From positions 49,368 through 113,367 of the forward strand of contig NW_027018026.1 in the NCBI RefSeq assembly GCF_032854445.1: a DNA stretch of 64,000 nucleotides, in the 5' to 3' direction. Every line of letters begins with the position of its first letter. Position 1 is the stretch's first letter. The notes under the pieces were generated by a model, which had not been told where the DNA came from, ran no database searches, and worked only from the letters and a program-made list of their open reading frames with translations. This stretch comes from Liolophura sinensis. Its lineage: Eukaryota > Mollusca > Polyplacophora > Chitonida > Chitonidae. Position numbers and translations under genes: made by a program. This document shows, one piece after another, positions 23,655-34,718 of the stretch.

Positions 23655-24226
23655 ATGATCATTTATGTCATAATCACGTGCACAGCAACGGCTCTTACTC
23701 CATGGAAACCAGGGAAATTTGCAATTTTTCAACAGCTGCCGATGCCTGGCTCAATTCCGCATCTTTTGGCACCTTACTGAAGTGGGTCAGTGTTCAGTTG
23801 TACTTTTTACAGCGGACTGTATCAAGTACCTTGTGTTTTTTATGTACAAATGGTGTGGTTTTTCTACACGTAGATAAAGACATTGAGATTGTCTTGGACT
23901 AGACATTGAGATTGTCTTGGACTTAGAAGTAAGACAATTGCTGGGTGAGTTAAATGGGCTTAGCCCAAAGATTTCACGTCTTCTGGGCTTCCGAAGGGCA
24001 CATAACTTATAGTCAAAAGTTGAATATAGTAATGACCAGTCGCAGATTGTACAGAGTACAGTGTAGCCGATTTCAATTAACAAAAGACCAGGCAAAAATG
24101 CAAAAGTGGAAAAACTGTTCCAGTGCTGCTGGTAAGAGGCTAATCAGACGTATTTTGTGACGAAAAATCGAATGGTGCAAACCGCGTTGCTCTCCGACCA
24201 ATACTTTTGGCTGTAGCGACAATTGA
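23655..24226. repeat. J/K hybrid monomer with 23-bp tandem duplication
   Basis: The left part is class J (TTTTGCCTGTAG before the anchor, CACGTGCACAGC, AGCGGACTG, GATTTCACG). The right end is class K (GCCGATTTC, AATCAGACG, GACGAAAAATCG) and leads into class A. A 23-bp direct tandem duplication sits at 23878-23900 and 23901-23923, giving a 572-bp unit. The GGGCTTCCG variant is shared with the J/K unit at 34170. Confidence 0.85.
23878..23923. repeat. Private 23-bp tandem duplication
   Basis: Two identical 23-bp copies, 23878-23900 and 23901-23923, each begin AGACATTGAG and end TTGGACT. No other unit has this duplication, including the corresponding unit at 34170. Confidence 0.95.
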
Positions 24227-27200
24227 ATGATCATTGATGTCATAATCTCATGCGCAGCAACGGCTCTTACTCCATGGAAACCATGGATATTTGCAATTTT
24301 TCCACAGCTGCCGATGCCTGGCCCAATTCCGCATCTTTTGGCACCTTAAAAATGTGGGTCAGTGTTTAGTTGTACTTTTTTACAGCAGACTGTATCAAGT
24401 ACCTTGTGTTTTTCACGTACAAATGGTCTGGTTTTTCTACACGTAGATAAAGACATTGAGATTGTCTTGGACTTAGAAGTAAGACAATTGCTGGGTGAGT
24501 TAAATGGGCTTGGCCCAAAGATATCAGGTCTTCTGGGCTACCGAAGGGCACATAACTTATAGTCAAAAGTTGAATATAGTAATGACCAGTCGCGATTGTA
24601 CAGAGGAAGTGTAGCCGGTTTCAATTAACAAAAAGACCAGGTAAAATTGCAAAAGTGGAAAAACTGTTCCAGTGCTGCTGGTAAGAGGCTAATCCGACGT
24701 ATCTTGTGACGAGAAATCGAATGGTGCAAACCGCGTTGCTCTCCGACAATACTTTTGGCTGTTGTGACAATTGAATTATCATTTATGTCAATAATCACGT
24801 GCCCAGCAACGGCTCTTACTCCATGGAAACCAGGAAATTTGCAATTTGTCAACAGCTGCCGATGCCTGGCTCAATTCCGCATCTTTTGGCACCTTATTCA
24901 TGTGGGTCTGTGGTCAGTTGTACTTTTTACAGCAGACTGTATCAAGTACCTTGTGTTTTTTATGTACAAATGGTCTGGTTTTTCTACACGTAGATAAAGA
25001 TATTGAGATTGTCTTGGACTTGGAAGTAAGACAATTGCTGGGTGAGTTAAATATGCTTAGCCCAAAGATTTCAGGTCTTCTGGGCTACCGAAGGGCACAT
25101 AACTTATAGTCAAAAGGTTGAATATAGTAATGACCAGTCGCGATTGTACAGAGTACAGTGTAGCCGATTTCAATTAACAAAAAGACCAGGCAAAAATGCA
25201 AAAGTGGAAAAACTGTTTCAGTGCTACTAGTAAGAGGCTAATCCGACGTATTTGTGACGAGAAATGGAATGGTGCAATCCGCGGTTGCTCTCCGACCAAT
25301 ACTTTTGGCTGCAGCGACAATTGAATGATCATTTATGTCATAATCACGTGCGTAGCAACGGCTCTTACTCCATGGAAACCAGGGAAATTTGCAATTTTTC
25401 AACAGCTGCCGATACCTGGCTCAATTCCGAATCTTTTGGCACCTTACTGAAGTGGGTCAGTGTTCAGGTTGTACTTTTTACAGCAGACGTATCAAGTACC
25501 TTGTGTTTTTTATGTACAAATGGTGTGGTTTTTCTACACGTAGATAAAGACATTGAGATTGTCTTGGACTTAGAAGTAAGACAATTGCTGGGTGAGTTAA
25601 ATGGGCTTAGCCCAAAGATTTGACGTCTTCTGGGCTACCGAAGGGCACATAACTTATAGTCAAAAGTTGAATATAGTAATGACCAGTCGCCATTGTACAG
25701 AGTACAGTGTAGCCGATTTCAATTAACAAAAAGACCAGGCAAAAATGCAAAAGTGGAAAAACTGTTCCAGTGCTGCTGGTAAGAGGCTAATCAGACGTAT
25801 TTTGTGACGAAAAATCGAATGGTGCAAACCGCGTTGCTCTCCGACCAATACTTTTGGCTGTAGCGACAATTGAATGATCATTGATGTCATAATCTCATGC
25901 GCAGCAACGGCTCTTACTCCATGGAAACCATGGATATTTGCAATTTTTCCACAGCTGCCGATGCCTGGCCCAATTCCGCATCTTTTGGCACCTTAAAAAT
26001 GTGGGTCAGTGTTTAGTTGTACTTTTTTACAGCAGACTGTATCAAGTACTTTGTGTTTTTCACGTACAAATGGTCTGGTTTTTCTACACGTAGATAAAGA
26101 CATTGAGATTGTCTTGGACTTAGAAGTAAGACAATTGCTGGGTGAGTTAAATGGCTTGGCCAAAGATTTCAGGTCTTCTGGGCTACCGAAGGGCACATAA
26201 CTTATAGTCAAAAGTTGAATATAGTAATGACCAGTCGCGATTGTACAGAGGAAAGTGTAGCCGGTTTCAATTAACAAAAAGACCAGGTAAAATTGCAAAA
26301 GTGGAAAAACTGTCCAGTGCTGCTGGTAAGAGGCTAATCCGACGTATCTTGTGACGAGAAATCGAATGGTGCAAACCGCGTTGCTCTCCGACCAATACTT
26401 TTGGCTGTTGTGACAATTGAATGATCATTTAGTCATAATCACGTGCCCAGCAACGGCTCTTACTCCATGGAAACCAGGGAAATTTGCAATTTGTCAACAG
26501 CTGCCGATGCCTGGCTCAATTCCGCATCTTTTTGGCACCTTATTCATGTGGGTCTGTGGTCAGTTGTACTTTTTACAGCAGACTGTATCAAGTACCTTGT
26601 GTTTTTTATGTACAAATGGTCTGGTTTTTCTACACGTAGATAAAGATATTGAGATTGTCTTGGACTTGGAAGTAAGACAAATTGCTGGGTGAGTTAAATG
26701 GCTTAGCCAAAGATTTCAGGTCTTCTGGGCTACCGAAGGGCACATAACTTATAGTCAAAAGTTGAATATAGTAATGACCAGTCGCGATTGTACAGAGTAC
26801 AGTGTAGCCGATTTCAATTAACAAAAAGACCCAGGCAAAAATGCAAAAGTGGAAAAACTGTTTCAGTGCTACTAGTAAGAGGCTAATCCGACGTATTTTG
26901 TGACGAGAAATCGAATGGTGCAATCCGCGTTGCTCTCCGACCAATACTTTTGGCTGCAGCGACAATTGAATGATCATTATGTCATAATCACGTGCGTAGC
27001 AACGGCTCTTACTCCATGGAAACCAGGGAAATTTGCAATTTTTCAACAGCTGCCGATGCCTGGCTCAATTCCGCATCTTTTGGCACCTTACTGAAGTGGG
27101 TCAGTGTTCAGTTGTACTTTTTACAGCGGACTGTATCAAGTACCTTGTGTTTTTTATGTACAAATGGTGTGGTTTTTCTACACGTAGATAAAGACATTGA

Positions 27201-28611
27201 GATTGTCTTGCACTTCGAAGTAAGGCAATTGCTGGGTGAGTTAAATGGGCTTAGCCCAAAGATTTCAGGTCTTCTGGGCTACCGAAGGGCACATAACTTA
27301 TAGTCAAAAGTTGAATAAAGTAATGACCAGTCGCGATTGTACAGAGTACAGTGTAGCGATTTCAATTAACAAAAAGACCAGGCAAAAATGCAAAAGTGGA
27401 AAAACTGTTCCAGTGCTGCTGGTAAGAGCTAATCCGACGTATTTTGTGACGACAAATCGAATGGTGCAAACCGCGTTGCTCTCCGACCAATACTTTTGGC
27501 TGTAGTGACAATTGAATGATCATTTATGTCATAATCACGTGCACAGCAACGGCTCTTACTCCATGGAAACCAGGGAAATTTGCAATTTTTCAACAGCTGC
27601 CGATACCTGGCTCAATTCCGCATCTTTTGGCTCCTTATTCATGTGGGTCTGTGGTCAGTTGTACTTTTAAAGCAGACTGTATCAAGTACCTTGTGTTTTT
27701 TATGTACAAATGGTGTTTTTTTTCTACACGTAGATAAAGACATTGAGATTGTCTTGCACTTAGAAGTAAGACAATGGCTGGGTGAGTTAAATGGGCTTAG
27801 CCCAAAGATTTGACGTCTTCTGGGCTACCGAAGGGCACATAACTTATAGTCAAAAGTTGAATATAGTAATGACCAGTCGCGATTGTACAGAGTACAGTGT
27901 AGCCGATTTCAATTAACAAAAAGACCAGGTAAAAATGCAAAAGTGGAAAAACTGTTCCAGTGCTGCTGTTAAGAGGCTAATCCGACGTATTTTGTGACGA
28001 GAAATCGAATGGTTCAAACCGCGTTGCTCTCCGACCAATACTTTTGGCTGCAGTGACAATTCAATGATCATTTATGTCATAATCACGTGCCCCAGCAACG
28101 GCTCTTACACCATGGAAACCAGGGAAATTTGCAATTTTTCAACAGCTGCCGATGCCTGGCTCAATTCCGCATCTTTGGCACCTTACTGAAGTGGGTCAGT
28201 GTTCAGTTGTACTTTTTACAGCAGACTGTATCAAGTACCCTTGTGTTTTTCAGGTACAAATGGTCTGGTTTTTCTACACGTAGATAAAGACATTGAGATT
28301 GTCCTGGACTTAGAAGTAAGACAATGGCTGGGTGTGTTAAATGGGCTTAGCCCAAAGATTTGACGTCTTCTTAGCTACCGAAGGGCACATAACTTATAGT
28401 CAAAAGTTGAATATAGTAATGACCAGTCGCGATTGTACAGAGTACAGTGTAGCCGGTTTCAATTAACAAAAGACCAGGCAAAAATGCAAAAGTGGAAAAA
28501 CTGTTCAGTGCTACTAGTAAGAGGCTAATCCGACGTATTTTGTGACGAAAAATCGAATGGTGCAAACCGCGTTGCTCTCCGACCAATACTTTTGGCTGTA
28601 GCGACAATTGA
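24227..28611. repeat. Main HOR block A-B-C-A-B-C/G2-H-I
   Basis: Anchors are A 24227, B 24775, C 25325, A 25874, B 26421, C/G2 26970, H 27516 and I 28064. Classes D, E, F and G1 are missing because the sixth unit switches from C to G2. The B unit at 24775 has TTGAATTATC, so its palindrome is broken and no ATG is present at the anchor; the B unit at 35270 shares this. Confidence 0.88.
26970..27515. repeat. C/G2 chimeric monomer at the duplication join
   Basis: The left end is class C: GCTGCAGCGAC before the anchor and CGTGCGTAGCAAC ending near 27003. From GATGCCTGG (27054) onward it is class G2: AGCGGACTG, CTTCGAAGTAAG, GAATAAAG (27313) and GACGACAAATCG. The switch falls in a stretch of about 50 bp, roughly 27004-27055, where the classes do not differ. 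This is the only C-to-G join in the window. Confidence 0.88.
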
Positions 28612-30801
28612 ATGATCATTGATGTCATAATCTCATGCGCAGCAACGCTCTTACTCCATGGAAACCATGGATATTTGCAATTTTTCCACAGCTGCCGATG
28701 CCTGGCCCATTCCGCATCTTTTGGCACCTTAAAAATGTGGGTCAGTGTTTAGTTGTACTTTTTTAACAGCAGACTGTATCAAGTACCTTGTGTTTTTCAC
28801 GTACAAATGGTCTGGTTTTTCTACACGTAGATAAAGACATTGAGATTGTCTTGGACTTAGAAGTAAGACAATTGCTGGGTGAGTTAAATGGCTTGGCCCA
28901 AAGATATCAGGTCTTCTGGGCTACCGAAGGGCACATAACTTATAGTCAAAAGTTGAATATAGTAATGACCAGTCGCGATTGTACAGAGGAAAGTGTAGCC
29001 GGTTTCAATTAACAAAAAGACCAGGTAAAATTGCAAAAGTGGAAAAACTGTTCCAGTGCTGCTGGTAAGAGGCTAATCCGACGTATCTTGTGACGAGAAA
29101 TCGAATGGTGCAAACCGCGTTGCTCTCCGACCAATACTTTTGGCTGTTGTGACAATTGAATGATCATTTATGTCATAATCACGTGCCCAGCAACGGCTCT
29201 TACTCCATGGAAACCAGGGAAATTTGCAATTTGTCCAACAGCTGCCGATGCCTGGCTCAATTCCGCATCTTTTGGCACTTATTCATGTGGGTCTGTGGTC
29301 AAGTTGTACTTTTACAGGCAGACTGTATCAAGTACCTTGTGTTTTTTATGTACAAATGGTCTGGTTTTTCTACACGTAGATAAAGATATTGAGATTGTCT
29401 TGGACTTGGAAGTAAGACAATTGCTGGTGAGTTAAATATGCTTAGCCCAAAGATTTCAGGTCTTCTGGGCTACCGAAGGGCACATAACTTATAGTCAAAA
29501 GTTGAATATAGTAATGACCAGTCGCGATTGTACAGAGTACAGTGTAGCCGATTTCAATTACAAAAAGACCAGGCAAAAATGCAAAAGTGGAAAAACTGTT
29601 TCAGTGCTACTAGTAAGAGGCTAATCCGACGTATTTTGTGACGAGAAATCGAATGTGCAATCCGCGTTGCTCTCCGACCAATACTTTTGCTGCAGCGACA
29701 ATTGAATGATCATTTATGTCATAATCACGTGCGTAGCAACGGCTCTTACTCCATGAAACCAGGGAAATTTGCAATTTTTCAACAGCTGCCGATACCTGGC
29801 TCAATTCCGAATCTTTTGGCACCTACTGAAGTGGGTCAGTGTTCAGTTGTACTTTTTACAGCAGACTGTATCAAGTACCTTGTGTTTTTTATGTACAAAT
29901 GGTGTGGTTTTTCTACACGTAGATAAAGACCATTGAGATTGTCTTGGACTTAGAAGTAAGACAATTGCTGGGTGAGTTAAATGGGCTGAGCCCAAAGATT
30001 TGACGTCTTCTGGGCTACCGAAGGGCACATAACTTATAGTCAAAAGTTGAATATAGTAATGACCAGTCGCCATTGTACAGAGTACAGTGTAGCCGATTTC
30101 AATTAACAAAAAGACCAGCTAAAAATGCAAAAGTGGAAAAACTGTTTCAGTGCTACTAGTAAGAGGCTAATCCGACGTATTTTGTGACGAGAAATCGAAT
30201 GGTGCAATCCGCGTTGCTCTCCGACCAATACTTTTGGCTGTAGGGACAATTGAATGATCATTTATGTCATAATTACGTGCGTAGCAACGTCTCTTACTCC
30301 ATGGAAACCAGGGAAATTTGCAATTTTTCAACAGCTGCCGATGCCTGGCTCAATTCCGCATCTTTTGGCACCTTACTGAAGTGGGTCAGTGTTCAGTTGT
30401 ACTTTTTACAGCAGACTGTATCAAGTACCTTGTGTTTTTCATGTACAAATGGTGTGGTTTTTCTACACGTAGATAAAGACATTGAGATTGTCTTGCACTT
30501 AGAAGTAAGGCAATTCCTGGGTGAGTTAAATGGGCTTAGCCCAAAGATTTCAGGTCTTCTGGGCTACCGAAGGGCACATAACTTATAGTCAAATGTTGAA
30601 TATAGTAATGACCAGTAGCGATTGTACAGAGTACAGTGTAGCCGATTTCAATTAACAAAAAGACCAGGCAAAAATGCAAAGTGGAAAAACTGTTCCAGTG
30701 CTGCTGTTAAGAGGCTAATTCGACGTATTTTGTGACGAGAAATCGAATGGTGCAAACCGCGTTGCTCTCCGACCAATACTTTTGGCTGTAGTGACAATTG
30801 A

Positions 30802-31474
30802 ATGATCATTGATGTCATAATCACGTGCCCAGCAACGGCTCTTACTCCATGGAAACCAGGGAAATTTGCAATTTTTCAACTGGCTCAATTCCGCATCTTT
30901 TGGCACCTTATAAATGTGGGTCAGTGTTTAGTTGTACTTTTTACAGCAGACTGTATCAAGTACCTTGTGTTTTTTATGTACAAATGGTGTGGTTTTTCTA
31001 CACGTAGATAAAAACATTGAGATTGTCTTGGACTTAGAAGTAAGACAATTGCTGGGTGAGTTTAAATGGGCTTGGACTTTTTACAGCAGACTGTATCAAG
31101 TACCTTGTGTTTTTTATGTACAAATGGTCTGGTTTTTCTACACGTAGATAAAGACATTGAGATTGTCTTGCACTTAGAAGTAAGGCAATTGCTGGGTGAG
31201 TTAAATGGGCTTAGCCCAAAGATTTGACGTCTTCTGGGCTACCGAAGGGCACATAACTTATAGTCAAAAGTTGAATATAGCAATGACCAGTCGGGATTGT
31301 ACAGAGTACAGTGTAGCCGATTTCAATTAACAAAAGACCAGGCAAAAATGCAAAAGTGGAAAAACTGTTCAGTGCTACTAGTAAGAAGCAAATCGACGTA
31401 TTTTGTGACGAGAAATGGAATGGTGCAATCCGCGTTGCTCTCCGACCAATACTTTTGGCTGTTGTGACAATTGA
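30802..31474. repeat. Class E monomer with internal duplication and a 13-bp deletion
   Basis: Direct copies lie at 30936-31075 and 31076-31214; the first is one base longer (GTTTAAATGGG). Near 30880 TTTTCAAC joins TGGCTC directly, removing 13 bp of the AGCTGCCGAT region. The deletion is absent from the corresponding unit at 20277, so it postdates the 10.5-kb duplication or is an assembly error. Confidence 0.92.
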
Positions 31475-31968
31475 ATGATCATTGATGTCATAATCACGTG
31501 CCCAGCAACTTTTGCAATCCGCATCTTTTGGCACCTTACTGAAGTGGGTCAGTGTTTCAGTTGTACTTTTTACAGCAGACTGTATCAAGTACCTTGTGTT
31601 TTTCACGTACAAATGGTGTGGTTTTTTCTACACGTTGAGTAAAGACATTGAGATTGTCTTGCACTTAGAAGTAAGGCAACTGCTGGGGTGAGTTAAATGG
31701 GCTTAGCCCAAAGATTTCAGGTCTTCTGGGCTACCGAAGGGCACATAACTTATAGTCAAAAGTTGAATATAGTAATGACCAGTAGCGATTGTACAGAGTA
31801 CAGTGTAGCCGATTTCAATTAACAAAAAGACCAGGCAAAAATGCAAAAGTGGAAAAACTGTTCCAGTGCTGCTGGTAGAGGCTAATTCGACGTATTTGTG
31901 ACGGGAAATCGAATGGTGCCAAACCGCGTTGCTCTCCGACCAATACTTTTGGCTGTAGTGACAATTGA
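31475..31968. repeat. Class F monomer, 57-bp internal deletion
   Basis: The deletion junction lies at 31509/31510. The unit carries extra private one-base changes (GCAATCCGC, GTGTTTCAG, TTGAGTAAAG, CTGGGGTG). Confidence 0.92.
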
Positions 31969-33619
31969 ATGATCATTTATGTCATAATCATGTGCCCAGC
32001 AACGGCTCTTACTCCATGGAAACCAGGGAAATTTGCATTTTTCAACAGCTGCCGATGCCTGGCTCAATTCCGCATCTTTTGGCACCTTACTGAAGTGGGT
32101 CAGTGTTCAGTTGTACTTTTTACAGCGGACTGTATCAAGTACCTTGTTGTTTTTTATGTACAAATGGTGTGGTTTTTCTACACGTAGATAAAGACATTGA
32201 GATTGTCTTGCACTTCGAAGTAAGGCAATTGCTGGGTGAGTTAAATGGGCTTAGCCAAAGATTTCAGGTCTTCTGGGTTACCGAAGGGCACATAACTTAT
32301 AGTCAAAAGTTGAATATAGTAATGACCAGTAGCGATTGTACAGAGTACAGTGTAGCCGATTTTCAATTAACAAAAAAGACCAGGCAAAAATGCAAAAGTG
32401 GAAAAACTGTTCCAGTGCTGCTGGTAAGAGGCTAATTCGACGTATTTTGTGACGAGAAATCGAATGGTGCAAACCGCGTTGCTCTCCGACCAATACTTTT
32501 GGCTGTAGTGACAATTGAATGATCATTTATGTCATAATCATGTGCCCAGCAACGGCTCTTACTCCATGGAAACCAGGGAAATTTTGCAATTTTTGAACAG
32601 CTGCCGATGCCTGGCTCAATTCCGCATCTTTTGGCACCTTACTGAAGTGGGTCAGTGTTCAGTTGTACTTTTTACAGCGGACTGTATCAAGTACCTTGTG
32701 TTTTTTATGTACAAATGGTGTGGTTTTTCTACACGTAGATAAAGACATTGAGATTGTCTTGCACTTCGAAGTAAGGCAATTGCTGGGTGAGTTAAATGGG
32801 CTGAGCCCAAAGATTTCAGGTCTTCTGGGCTACCGAAGGGCACATAACTTATAGTCAAAAGTTGAATAAAGTAATGACCAGTCGCGATTGTACAGAGTAC
32901 AGTGTAGCCGATTTCAATTAACAAAAAGACCAGGCAAAAATGCAAAAGTGGAAAAACTGTTCCAGTGCTGCTGGTAAGAGGCTAATCCGACGTATTTTGT
33001 GACGACAAATCGAATGGTGCAAACCGCGTTGCTCTCCGACCAATACTTTTGGCTGTAGTGACAATTGAATGATCATTTATGTCATAATCACGTGCCACAG
33101 CAACGGCTCTTACTCCATGGAAACCGGGGAAATTTGCAATTTTTCAACAGCTGCTGATACCTGGCTCAATTCCGCATCTTTTGGCTCCTTATTCATGTGG
33201 GTCGTGGTCAGTTGTACTTTTAAAGCAGACTGTATCAAGTACCTTGTGTTTTTTATGTACAAATGGGTGTTTTTTTTCTACACGTAGATAAAGACATTGA
33301 GATTGTCTTGCACTTAGAAGTAAGACAATGGCTGGGTGAGTTAAATGGGCTTAGCCCAAAGATTTGACGTCTTCTGGGCTACCGAAGGGCACATAACTTA
33401 TAGTCAAAAGTTGAATATAGTAATGACCAGTAGCGATTGTACAGAGTACAGTGTAGCCGATTTCAATTAACAAAAAAAGACCAGGTAAAATGCAAAAGTG
33501 GAAAAACTGTTTCCAGTGCTGCTGTTAAGAGGCTAATCCGACGTATTTTGTGACGAGAAATCGAATGGTTCAAACCGCGTTGCTCTCCGACCAATACTTT
33601 TGGCTGCAGTGACAATTCA

Positions 33620-34169
33620 ATGATCATTTATGTCATAATCACGTGCCCAGCAACGGCTCTTACACCATGGAAACCAGGGAAATTTGCAATTTTTCAACAG
33701 CTGCCGATGCCTGGCTCAATTCCGCATCTTTTGGCACCTTACTGAAGTGGGTCAGTGTTCAGATTGTACTTTTTACAGCAGACTGTATCAAGTACCTTGT
33801 GTTTTTCAGGTACAAATGGTCTGGTTTTTCTACACGTAGATAAAGACATTGAGATTGTCCTGGACTTAGAAGTAAGACAATGGCTGGGTGTGTTAAATGG
33901 GCTTAGCCCAAAGATTTGACGTCTTCTTGGCTACCGAAGGGCACATAACTTATAGTCAAAAGTTGAATATAGTAATGACCAGTCGCGATTGTACAGAGTA
34001 CAGTGTAGCCGGTTTCAATTAACAAAAAGACCAGGCAAAAATGCAAAAGTGGAAAAACTGTTCCAGTGCTGCTGGTAAGAGGCTAATCAGACGTATTTTG
34101 TGACGAAAAATCGAATGGTGCAAACCGCGTTGCTCTCCGACCAATACTTTTGCCTGTAGTGACAATTGA
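33620..34169. repeat. Class I monomer with a conversion-like right end
   Basis: The body is class I (CTTACACCATGG, TTTTTCAGGTAC, GTCCTGGAC, GGGTGTGTT). At about 34068-34120 it carries GCTGCTGGTAAG, AATCAGACG and GACGAAAAATCG, the sequence that normally precedes class A, yet a class J start follows. I units that lead into J elsewhere have CTACTAGTAAG, AATCCGACG and ATCGAATTGTGC. Confidence 0.75.
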
Positions 34170-34718
34170 ATGATCATTTATGTCATAATCACGTGCACAG
34201 CAACGGCTCTTACTCCATGGAAACCAGGCAAATTTGCAATTTTTCAACAGCTGCCGATGCCTGGCTCAATTCCGCATCTTTTGGCACCTTACTGAAGTGG
34301 GTCAGTGTTCAGTTGTACTTTTTACAGCGGACTGTATCAAGTACCTTGTGTTTTTTATGTACAAATGGTGTGGTTTTTCTACACGTAGATAAAGACATTG
34401 AGATTGTCTTGGACTTAGAAGTAAGACAATTGCTGGGTGAGTTAAATGGGCTTAGCCCAAAGATTTCACGTCTTCTGGGCTTCCGAAGGGCACATAACTT
34501 ATAGTCAAAAGTTGAATATAGTAATGACCAGTCGCGATTGTACAGAGTACAGTGTAGCCGATTTCAATTAACAAAAAGACCAGGCAAAAATGCAAAAGTG
34601 GAAAAACTGTTCCAGTGCTGCTGGTAAGAGGCTAATCAGACGTATTTTGTGACGAAAAATCGAATGGTGCAAACCGCGTTGCTCTCCGACCAATACTTTT
34701 GGCTGTAGCGACAATTGA
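34170..34718. repeat. J/K hybrid monomer
   Basis: It starts as class J (TTTTGCCTGTAG before the anchor, AGCGGACTG, GATTTCACG) and ends as class K (GCCGATTTC, AATCAGACG, GACGAAAAATCG). GGGCTTCCG near 34478 is shared only with the J/K unit at 23655. It lacks the 23-bp duplication of that unit. Confidence 0.83.

Larger units (their letters stand above)
18077..24226. repeat. Main HOR block A-B-C-D-E-F-G1-G2-H-I-J/K
   Basis: Anchors are A 18077, B 18625, C 19176, D 19728, E 20277, F 20965, G1 21458, G2 22008, H 22556, I 23106 and J/K 23655. The block is 11 units and about 6150 bp. The last unit starts as J and ends as K, so one unit length is missing relative to a full A-K cycle. Confidence 0.88.
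16490..27030. repeat. 10.5-kb segmental tandem duplication, copy 1
   Basis: The segment runs from inside the G2 unit at 16429 to inside the unit at 26970. Unit order is G2-H-I-A-B-C-D-E-F-G1-G2-H-I-J/K-A-B-C-A-B-C. Copy 2 repeats the same order at an offset of 10492-10541 bp. Rare variants shared only by corresponding units include TTAGCTACC (17833), a class F unit preceded by GCTGTTGTGAC (20950), GACGGGAAATCG (21391), GGGCTGAGCCC (22286), GCTGCTGATACC (22637), GGGCTTCCG (23986), TTGAATTATC (24771) and AAGTACTTTGTG (26045). Confidence 0.85.
28612..34718. repeat. Main HOR block A-B-C-D-E-F-G1-G2-H-I-J/K
   Basis: Anchors are A 28612, B 29160, C 29706, D 30254, E 30802, F 31475, G1 31969, G2 32519, H 33069, I 33620 and J/K 34170. 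Composition is identical to the block at 18077-24226, of which this is the duplicated counterpart. Confidence 0.88.
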
